Source: Macrostomum hystrix
Lineage: Eukaryota; Platyhelminthes; Macrostomidae
Reading direction: 5' to 3'
DNA length: 64,000 bases
Assembly (NCBI GenBank): GCA_950097015.1
Contig: CATNEN010000011.1
Coordinates: forward strand, 3,624,501-3,688,500
Both the position numbers and the translations under genes were made by a program. Below are positions 39,801-46,756 of the stretch, one piece after another. How positions within the stretch are numbered: position 1 is the stretch's first letter; every line of letters begins with the position of its first letter. The notes beneath the pieces are model-generated. The model was not told the DNA's origin, made no database searches, and was given only the letters and a program-made list of their open reading frames with translations.

Positions 39801-42800
39801 ATATATTTTAAGCATCAACAGCCTGCCGCAACCAATGATACAAGAAAGAGAATATAAAATATTTCCTTCGCGTAGATAAAATTATATACTGAGAAATGAG
39901 AGCTCGTTAAAATGGGTCTTGTGCTATTTTTAGTAACTCACGGCGACACTAGAACTTATTTCGTAGAGTAACTTTATCCATCTACGCTTGTACAGTGTGT
40001 GTGCAAGCGTGTTCACAATGAGTCACAATCAGAAACATGATAAACAGCCCAAATAGAACTGTTTATTGTTTTTAAAATATATAATATTGAAATAGTTATT
40101 TTAAGAACATTAACGAAGGCGAGTTAATATAAGCAAAGAATGTATGATAATAAAGCAAAACCAAGAATATATAGATTACAAACGAATAATTATAAAACAT
40201 GATTCATGTTATAAACCTTTCGCAATGCAGTCTATTAACTATTCCGATTATAGAATATTAACCCATTCATCCTATTTCTATGATGTATGATGAAATATTT
40301 CTAATTTCTTTCATGACTAATAAATAATTTATTTCTAGCCTATATTCACTATAAACCTACCGATTCTTAGTCTATAAACCCACCAATTACCTGACTATAA
40401 ACCCACCGATTACCTGACTATAAACCTACCGATTCTTAGTCTATAAACCCACCAATTACCTGACTATAAACCCACCGATTACCTGACTATAAACCTACCG
40501 ATTCTTAGTCTATAAACCCACCAATTACCTGACTATAAACCCACCAATTACCTGACTATAAACCCACCAATTACCTGACTATAAACCCACCAATTCCCAG
40601 ACTATAAACCCACCAATTACCTGACTATAAACCCACCAATTACCTGACTATAAACCCACCAATTACCTGACTATAAACCCAACAATTACCTGACTATAAA
40701 CCCACCAATTACCTAACTATAAACCCACCAATTACCTGTCTATAAACCCACCAATTACCTGACTATAAACCCACCAATTACCTGACTATAAACCCACCAA
40801 TTCCCAGACTATAACCCACCAATTCCCAGACTATAATCCACCAATTCCCAGACTATAAACCCACCGATTACCTTACTATAAACCCACCAATTACCTGACT
40901 ATAAAACCACCAATTACCTGACTATAAACCCACCGATTCTTAGTCTATAAACCCACCAATTCCCAGTCTATAATCCACCAATTCCCAGACTATAACCCAC
41001 TAATTCCCAGACTATAATCCACCAATTCCCAGACTATAATCCACCAATTCCCAGACTATAAACCCACCAATTCCCAGACTATAATCCACCAATTCCCAGA
41101 CTATAAACCCACCAATTCCCAGACTATAAACCCACCAATTACCTGACTATAAACCCACCAATTCCCAGACTATAAACCCACCAATTCCCAGACTATAAAC
41201 CCACCAATTACCTGACTATAAACCCACCAATTCCCAGACTATAAACCCACCAATTCCCAGACTATAAACCCACCAATTACCTGACTATAAACCCACCAAT
41301 TCCCAGACTATAAACCCACCAATTACCTGACTATAAACCCACCAATTACCAGACTATAAACCCACAGAAAAGCACTGTACAAACCTGTTTGAGCCGCTTC
41401 TCAGCCGTACTGGCACTGCCAGACTGCCCGGCCTCCTCAAGTCGGTGTCTCTCCTCCTTAGCGGCCACGAGTTTAGTCTCGGCCTGAGCAGCCTGACCAT
41501 GAGCCAGCTGATAGGTTCTCAGAGTTTGGCCAACTTGTTTCACATTGTCCATGACGTCCTCCTGACCCGCTAGGCACATATCGCGACAGCGTTGAAACAA
41601 TTTGTTGGAATTCTCCCTGATGTCAGTAAACCTGGGAGCCATTTTGGTGCCAAATATTTTAGCCACAACGCCATGATTGACAGCTTGACTGTGAGTTATG
41701 CCGAGAATGGTTTTGTAGAATTTGAACAACGAGTAACTGCTGGCCCCGGCTACAGAACGATTCCGTTCCAATTGACGCAGTCTATCAACTCGCGAGTTGA
41801 ACAATTTTTTCAAATCCTTCGAATATTGTTCCTCAATTTCGGCTCGACGCCTATAGAACTCGGTCAGGTCGAGCAGTACGGCGCTCTCCCAGTCCAGCCG
41901 AGTCTCCATGAGGCGAAGCTGCTCCGTGAGCTGAACTCGCAGCTCTGATGAGGTTTAGATTAAACATTTTAATTTAATGTGACCTCACTGTGGAATTGAG
42001 CTCATGGACATTGGTGCAAGAGGCAAATGTGTTAACTGTTGTTCTACTCACCCCCTAAATGTTTGATGAGAGCTTCAACATACTGACTAGAAGTGAGGCT
42101 CTCCAGTCCATGGACTGAATACTACAACCCTACACAAATTTCTGCCTTAGCAACTGATGCTAACAAATTTCTTTCATTGCTAAATGACTGAAATGCCCTA
42201 TTGGAGCCAATAGGGGTTTTTGCGGACAGTGTCCGGTGCGCTTGTGAAAAATTGCCTGCGCGCCTGCGCAGAAAGAAATTCCTGTCCGCGCAGCCATGCG
42301 TTGTGTGTGTAAAGTTGTAGAATTATAGAAATTATAGAAATACACTACGGAGATCAAAAAAGGTCATTTGGTATATGCGTACGTATTTTTGCAAAATCAC
42401 CATGTACCTGTTCTATTTTTAGAAATACACTACGGAGATCAAAAAAGGTCTTTCAACATTTTTTCGTGAAATCAATTACTACATTGAGTCAGACTGAAGA
42501 TATATAGCAATTGCGGATTTGCGCTCTTTTTCTTGAAACCAACTGCACGCCTAGCAGGAGTGTCCGCAGCTTTTTTAAATTCGCTCCATTGGGGAAACAA
42601 TGCCAAACTAAGCAATTTTATTATACTAATAGCAACATTTCCCCATTAGGTTGCACTTGCAATATGCACTCCTCACTTTCAGTTTTTATAACAATTTATA
42701 ACCAAAAATAAAATGAGTTATTTATTACCCAATTTTACATAATCATAAACATCATTACAATCACCAATCTTTAATTATTTTAGTTGACATATAAACAGAA

Positions 42801-43377
42801 CCCATGATAATCAGCATTAAAACCAAGTTTAAATTAAAAAAAATCGAAATAGACCTATTTTTCTATAACTACTTTGTTAAATAGAGTCATGGGTTCAAAA
42901 TTAATGCTTCTAATTTACTATATCATTGTTATCATTCTAACCTTAAAATTTGACTTATCAAATATATGTTTTAAATTGTATTTTAAACATATAAGTTATA
43001 TATTTAACTAAAACAATGTCCAGTATAGATTCTAAAGTATCAGTTCTATTAATTATAATTATGAGCAACTGGCTTGTATAAATTAATGTACAAAAAACCG
43101 CTTAATAAGGCATAAAAATAAATTATTAATTGCAGAATAAATAACAATAAAAAACATAAACTGGCCATCAAGTTAAGTATTGCTGCTGTGGCAGTATGTG
43201 ACAGCTGTGTCAATTGTCTATTAAACACAAGGATTATATTTTAACCATTAAAGACAGAATATTTATTCAAGATCATAGCTCTAGATATCATATAGCCGAC
43301 TTACCTTTTGTTTTGGTGTCAAACTCATTGAGAGCATCCTTCTTATTTTTAAAGCTTCTATTTAATTGAGGATTCAT
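24050..43377 (-). CDS. srGAP: srGAP-type Rho GTPase-activating protein: F-BAR, RhoGAP, SH3 (eight exons)
   Basis: The coding exons are 43377-43305, 41944-41385, 35744-35461, 33676-33366, 29916-29538, 28425-28156, 27417-27134 and 24822-24050. All have GT..AG borders and matching phases, giving 977 codons, close to the roughly 1,050 of vertebrate srGAPs. The F-BAR region covers about residues 10-410 (EFDTKTK, then LRVQLTEQLR). A linker with FYLGKFGEYM follows. RhoGAP spans about 502-695 (LFGGSVDELQ, HQGVFR, MDSYNLSICLAPSFMPVP), and its arginine finger R536 is split between exons 5 and 6. SH3 spans about 726-783 (ARTPRELSFSRGD). A Ser/Ala-rich tail ends the protein. Family members bend or sense membrane at protrusions and switch off Rac/Cdc42/Rho downstream of Slit-Robo. 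An in-frame TAG nine bases upstream supports the ATG at 43377. Introns are packed with minisatellites. Confidence 0.93.
24856..27072. repeat. srGAP intron 7 minisatellite, 31-bp unit, about 71 copies
   Basis: Two subfamilies sit side by side. Copies from 24890 to about 25300 use ACTTAGGATTCGATAACGAA. Copies from there to 27000 use CTGAGGATCTAATTATAAAT. All share AATCACTGCTC. Together they make up 2.2 of the 2.3 kb of intron 7. Subtypes TAATTA, TAACGA and CAAATTA alternate in repeating series, showing higher-order duplication. Confidence 0.97.
27134..27417 (-). CDS. srGAP: srGAP exon 7 (RhoGAP end)
   Basis: It encodes FLFAFLNHLSSFSDENLMDS and YNLSICLAPSFMPVPLGRDP, then an acidic linker (EDDFENEDEEDQ). 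Phase 1 out at G|GTAAGT. Confidence 0.95.
27492..28110. repeat. srGAP intron 6 minisatellite, about 20-bp unit
   Basis: About 30 units built on GGTCATTGGGTAGATAAGAT, partly arranged as 40-bp dimers (GATCGGTCATTGGGTAGAAA then AGAATGGTCATTGATAGATG). Confidence 0.95.
28156..28425 (-). CDS. srGAP: srGAP exon 6 (RhoGAP middle)
   Basis: It completes the arginine-finger codon and encodes IPGSQTDVNRLKEAFERGED, then AAGVLKSYLRDLEEPLLP, the classical RhoGAP core. Phase 2 out (CTCAG|GTGAGT). Confidence 0.95.
28496..29044. repeat. srGAP intron 5 minisatellite, 20-22 bp unit, about 26 copies
   Basis: The unit is ATTCCCAATATAACCACGAG with an optional GG. Long minus-strand open frames (152-219 codons) exist only because the unit lacks stops; they encode VVILGILVVILGIPRGYIGN-like repeats and are not genes. 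Confidence 0.97.
29045..29490. repeat. Degenerate continuation of the intron 5 repeat
   Basis: Diverged units around GAGGGATTTCCAATAATCAA continue the preceding array with many indels. This is an older edge of the same family. Confidence 0.8.
29538..29916 (-). CDS. srGAP: srGAP exon 5 (linker and start of RhoGAP)
   Basis: It encodes the linker FYLGKFGEYMRKNCNLTRLR, a Pro/Lys-rich stretch and the RhoGAP start LFGGSVDELQ up to HQGVF. The exon ends inside the codon of the catalytic arginine (AG|GTATGA). Confidence 0.93.
29936..30930. repeat. srGAP intron 4 minisatellite, about 40-bp unit, about 25 copies
   Basis: Imperfect units built from GGGTTTATTTATGTTTAGAA plus ACCTACTCAAAGTTTAATT. It starts about 20 bp from the exon 5 acceptor. 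Confidence 0.93.
30931..31789. other. Intron 4 spacer
   Basis: AT-rich; no exon or element is recognised. Confidence 0.45.
31790..31965 (-). mobile_element. Diverged SINE family 1 fragment
   Basis: It keeps CAGTCCATGGA at about 31801-31811, a GGTGAACAGACGCAATTAAG body block and a weak box-B-like segment (GAGATTCGAGCTC on the plus strand at about 31916). Confidence 0.45.
32006..33313 (-). mobile_element. Intact mariner transposon in srGAP intron 4
   Basis: A 1,308-bp element bounded by TA (32004-32005 and 33314-33315). Both ends start CGAGGGG(T/C)GTACTGAAAG inward; the first 27 bases match with one mismatch. It contains one uninterrupted transposase frame on the same strand as srGAP and lies about 50 bp past the exon 4 donor. 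Near-perfect ends and an open frame suggest recent insertion. Confidence 0.95.
32069..33130 (-). CDS. Mariner transposase, full length (353 residues)
   Basis: This enzyme cuts and pastes the element at TA sites. The N-terminal half carries paired helix-turn-helix motifs (CVESFRAAFGDQAPSRATVF; a second near VTCAEIREALGIGSAAVTTI) that would bind the terminal repeats, then the WVPHNLT linker. The catalytic domain shows the first Asp in TGDETWVY, the second in HHDNASAH and the third in YSPDLAPCDFF, the DD34D triad of mariners. The length is typical of the family. ATG at 33130, TGA at 32071-32069, no internal stop or frameshift. The copy looks capable of activity, which is inference. It would lie in the srGAP pre-mRNA in sense orientation. 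Confidence 0.95.
   Translation of the reverse strand: MELTNRDFHAMIVYDQRKGLMQEQCVESFRAAFGDQAPSRATVFRWYSECKWGRSSLDDEPRSGRPVSAVTDENIAAVRRMIDEDRRVTCAEIREALGIGSAAVTTILHDKLGASKRCARWVPHNLTGDQKAERVRWCEFMLEKFDSGTSKRCWEIVTGDETWVYQYDPETKQQSAVWLLPDDATPTKVKRARSVGKQMVATFFSQAGHLATVALQDRRTVNADWYINQCLPLVFDAWRRRRPRTGLRGLLLHHDNASAHTAAATLAFLTENGVQLVTHPAYSPDLAPCDFFLFPLVKNQLRGTRFESPEAARIEFERVVSAVPEEQWAGAWTQWFHRMRKCAQAGGNYFEKL
33366..33676 (-). CDS. srGAP: srGAP exon 4 (end of F-BAR and coiled coil)
   Basis: It encodes TAFTEPKPFRFEAHKGD and a helix with ESDELWKTLEAAEQSWL. The acceptor is CCCCCCAG|ACAGG; phase 1 out. A mariner element sits about 50 bp into the following intron. Confidence 0.9.
33766..35385. repeat. 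srGAP intron 3 minisatellite, 24-bp unit, about 65 copies
   Basis: The unit contains ATTAGGGATGAGGATTGAAT plus TAGG; each copy holds the animal telomere hexamer TTAGGG. The central part (34200-35130) is nearly uniform, while both edges are diverged. A 277-codon open frame here encodes only MRIELGLG repeats and is not a gene. Confidence 0.97.
35461..35744 (-). CDS. srGAP: srGAP exon 3 (F-BAR)
   Basis: It encodes the helix with KQKALKERNEYLLQLESANA and a conserved DCMACGFH-type turn. Phase 0 in, phase 2 out (GCTAA|GTGAGT). Confidence 0.9.
35925..39783. repeat. srGAP intron 2 minisatellite with about 16-bp units and large higher-order structure
   Basis: Units are variants of GATGGGATCAGAGTAG (GATTAGAATGG, GTATGATGG, ATCGGGTCAGACTAG). 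They are combined into long higher-order repeats. The segment from about 37500 to 38503 recurs at 38460 to 39463 with no difference seen, a 960-bp period. A related block starts about 1,025 bp earlier. At 3.9 kb it is the largest array in the window. Confidence 0.97.
39784..40348. other. Intron 2 spacer between two arrays
   Basis: AT-rich; nothing is recognised. Confidence 0.45.
40349..41365. repeat. srGAP intron 2 second minisatellite, 23-bp unit, about 44 copies
   Basis: The unit is ACCAATTACCTGACTATAAA plus CCC, with an alternative TTCCCAG form. The array runs to within 20 bp of the exon 2 donor at 41384. Confidence 0.97.
41385..41944 (-). CDS. srGAP: srGAP exon 2 (F-BAR core)
   Basis: It encodes LRVQLTEQLRLMETRLDW and the FYRRRAEIEEQYSKDLKKLF helix of the F-BAR. 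It ends in phase 0 at CAG|GTTTGT. The intronic array begins about 20 bp past this donor. Confidence 0.93.
41975..42055 (-). mobile_element. Diverged SINE family 2 fragment
   Basis: On the minus strand it keeps a box-B-like GAGCTCAATTCCACAGTGAG and a degraded A box. It begins about 30 bp upstream of srGAP exon 2. Confidence 0.5.
42090..42130. mobile_element. SINE family 1 core fragment
   Basis: The palindrome CAGTCCATGGACTG is at 42104-42117 with short flanks only. Confidence 0.4.
42193..42450. repeat. Small inverted and direct repeats in srGAP intron 1
   Basis: A 9-bp stem CCCTATTGG-AG-CCAATAGGG (42196-42215) is followed by more short palindromes (GGACAGTGTCC; TGCGCGCCTGCGCA). A 30-bp direct repeat starting AGAAATACACTACGGAGATC occurs at about 42338 and 42420, 82 bp apart. 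These look like MITE remnants. Confidence 0.55.
42451..43304. other. Rest of srGAP intron 1
   Basis: AT-rich, no minisatellite and no exon seen. This is the only srGAP intron without a long tandem array. Confidence 0.55.
43305..43377 (-). CDS. srGAP: srGAP exon 1
   Basis: It encodes MNPQLNRSFKNKKDALNE then FDTKTK, matching the start of srGAP F-BAR domains. It ends in phase 1 at a GTAAGT donor. The in-frame stop upstream decides the start. Confidence 0.85.
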
Positions 43378-45429
43378 TGGAAACTAAATAAGACAGTAAC
43401 TACTTATGAATTACTTTAAACTGACCTTTATGAGTGTGTTAGGAGTTCAACTCTAAAACTCTGAATCAATTGTAAAATTTCAAGCAACTGTATATGTAAC
43501 CTAGTAAGGCCTAGCAATTCGAATTTTTAATTTCTAGTCAAGATAAGCTAAACTTGAATTTAAGTCAATACATGCATTGAGTCTAAAACCTCAAAATTTT
43601 GAACTTTGTGAATGGCTTAGGGGCCTATTATTTTGGCTAAAAGGAAATCTGATAAGTGATAATGAATGTAGGTCTACTAAAAATAATAGCAAAGTCACAG
43701 CTTGATCCTGTGTGCTACATGATATGTGCTTGCTAAATTAAATAAAATGGCAGCCACAAAATAATTAAATTTTCTTTTTACTGCACTTGATACTTTTACT
43801 TTAAAGCCAAGCCAATCGATTAAGGTTTAGTTAGGGACTAGGGGTAGTGGCCAAAACAAATACCAAAGTAAAACTATTTTAAAAGTTTCACTATTCGTTG
43901 CTTCTACAAACTAAACTGTTGTGCCAATTAACACGATCAATCAATTAACGAGGCCTATTGTACATTGTGCTTTTCTAGCGTAAGATTCATTGATAGGAAG
44001 TGCATGGTTCTCTAATAAATGTTTTTAGACTCGGTTTTCTTAGAACTGAAAAATATCGATTCTTAGAAATGCCCTTTCTAACAATAAGTTTCGACAGACG
44101 CGAAAATGTATGCTAAAAAATGGTGAGAACAGAAAAAAATCTTTTTTTACACGTATCCATCTGTTTTACTTTGATATCTACTTTTGGGATGATTACTTAT
44201 TGATTGACGAGCTTTTTCACAAAAAATCTGGCTTTGAGCCTTGTAAAAAACGAAATTTATTTTTTTTTCTATGACAGCAAGAGAGACAATTAGAAAAAAT
44301 AATATGAGGCTTTGTGACATAGGAGGTCATATTTTACATTGTAAAACTTTTTGCTTCTGCATGCATGCATTTGATCTGGAATTCCAGATCTATAGATCAA
44401 GCACAAGAAAAATGCTTCAAAACAAAGCAATGTTGTAACAGCCTTATTACTTCAGTCCAATGCTGAATCACCTGGTTTTGGTAGGGCAGGATATAATTCG
44501 AAACCTGAAGATTCATGATTCATGATCAGACGCTGTAATAAAAATGTCCCAAATATTTTTTAAAGTGGATCAGAAAATAAGCCAACTCCATAGAATCCAA
44601 AATATATTACTTACACGAGTATATTAAGTTTTTTTCTTGCACAAACTGTTTATAAATTGTCTCTGTCTTATTTAGCTGTAAACTATAATTAATAGCAAGT
44701 ACTTCAGTGCACTCAAACAAAAATGGAACTTCAGCTTTGGTTATTGCTTGTCACGTGAGTAAATCTTTGTACATTTATCTGATGCAGAGCATTCTGTAGT
44801 ACTTCTCAGCTTCTTTTATTTTCGATATTTTTTCTATCACCCTTATTCTCGCACATTTTATAAGACACCTGTTAAAGTATTTTATAAACTAGACTAAGCT
44901 AGGTCTTTTCTAGGTAGGATAGAGAGGACGTTGAGAGGCCGGCGAGTAGCAGATGAACACACCGGTGTGAGTGTGCCTGGATACGTATGTGCGTGTGTGC
45001 TCAGGAGTCTGCGAAGTGAGGAGAATTAACTCTAGCTGGCTGCAATTCTGACGTCAACCATGCACAGCTTACAGTTGCCCACAGAGAATATTATTGGCCG
45101 GAGGTTACTGATTATTGTTGTTATAAGTGGGCAGTGAAACACGGTTATAATTGATATATTGCTGTACATTTTTGTGTCGTGAACGCACAGTTATTTTAGG
45201 ATATTTCAGTACTGTATAGTACCATTTTTTATGCAGATTGGTAAAGAAGGGCTATACTAAGCGCTTTTTGAGTATAAACCAATGGTAGCTGTAGAAGTCA
45301 TATGCTAGATGTAAAAAAGAACATATTTAAAAGCTGTCGTATGAGAACTGCCAGATCTAATCTAGATAATAAGAGCTATACAAAATTAATAGTCAAGTGC
45401 AAAAATAAAAAAGCCGAATATTTTGAGAA
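43378..45429. other. Divergent intergenic region between srGAP and the ankyrin/Mab-21 gene
   Basis: Two kilobases with no coding seen and no tandem array. It should contain the promoters of both flanking genes, which point away from each other. No TATA box can be assigned. Confidence 0.45.
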
Positions 45430-46756
45430 ATGTTTTCCCTATTTGTGTTTCTGCAAGCCATTTTAGCTTACTTTCTTCCCATGAAAAAAGGCTGTTTGTG
45501 CGATACGGATGATCTACTGGTTTCCGCGGTTGAAAGGGATGACGCTTCTGAGCTAGAGAAGAGAATTTCAAGTGACGCGTTCCATGATCGTTTTATACGA
45601 TATTCTGAGCACAGTTTTACACCACTAATGCTGGCGTCCTTCTTGGGTAAAATTCACACTGTGCAAATACTGTTAAAATATGTCATAGATATAGACAAGC
45701 AAAATGAAAATGGAAAAACAGCGCTCTATATGGCTTCTGAGGAAGGTCATCAGGAAACTGTCGATTTGCTTATCGAAGCAGGAGCCGATGCGAATGTTCA
45801 AACTGCGACAGGCAACTCAGCTCTGTATATCGCTTCAAAAAACGGTCATCAGCACATTGTCGATTCGCTTATAAGATCGAAAGCCGACGTCGATCTACTA
45901 GAACACTCTGGCTGGTCACCTCTATACATTGCATCACTGAATGGACATCATCTCGTTGTCGATTCATTGATTAAAGCTGGAGCATATATCGATATTAAGT
46001 TATACGACTATTCTTCTCCATTGCATATTGCTGCTAGCTGTGGTTTTTATCGAGTGTTAAAATTATTAATCGAAGCTGGTGCAGACTTGGATCTTCAAGA
46101 CAGCTCAGGCGAATCGCCCGTCTACAAGGCAGCAAAATTGGGCCGTTATAAAGTGACAACTTTGCTGAATGAAGCCGGTGCTGGTATCGATCGGGCAAAT
46201 ACATCCGGATTAACACCTCTCTACATAGCGGCGCATTTTCAGCATGATTTGACTGTAGAATTACTGATAAGAGAGTTAACAAAGTTACCTGACCGACTCG
46301 CGTCCATTGAGTCCACGAGGAAGCTTGCATTAAAATTCAACAACGACCATGTAGTAAAAGCAATCGACCATGCTCAGTCGTCGTCGTCGCCATCGCACAG
46401 AGCCGAAACTGATGAGGAGCTGAGCTCGCTGCTGCACTCTAAACTCTCTGAGTCGGGTTTTGTGGACTCCAGAGCCGCCTTACAGAGCGCATCGGCTGAT
46501 GTGCTGCAAGAAATTGTCAGAAAACGAAAGCGACTAAACAGTACTAATGATGGTTTTTTCATTGTCGGCAGCTTCTCAGAAGGCTGGTGTAACAGCCTGG
46601 TGACTCTAGATGGCAGAACTGATGCCGACTCCGACATCGACGTATTGACTATTAAAGATCCAAGAATACGCGAATTTCATTTAGAAGGTCACTGCAAGTG
46701 CGATGTGCCCTCAAAAGTGCGCTACACCAATGGGCACATCGAGGCGACTGGATATG
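45430..46756 (+). CDS. Ankyrin/Mab-21 gene, exon 1
   Basis: It encodes the ankyrin repeats and the GS...DID catalytic start. The proposed donor is TATG|GTGAGA in phase 1. Without splicing the frame would stop at 46785 after 451 codons, cutting the Mab-21 domain. Confidence 0.75.
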
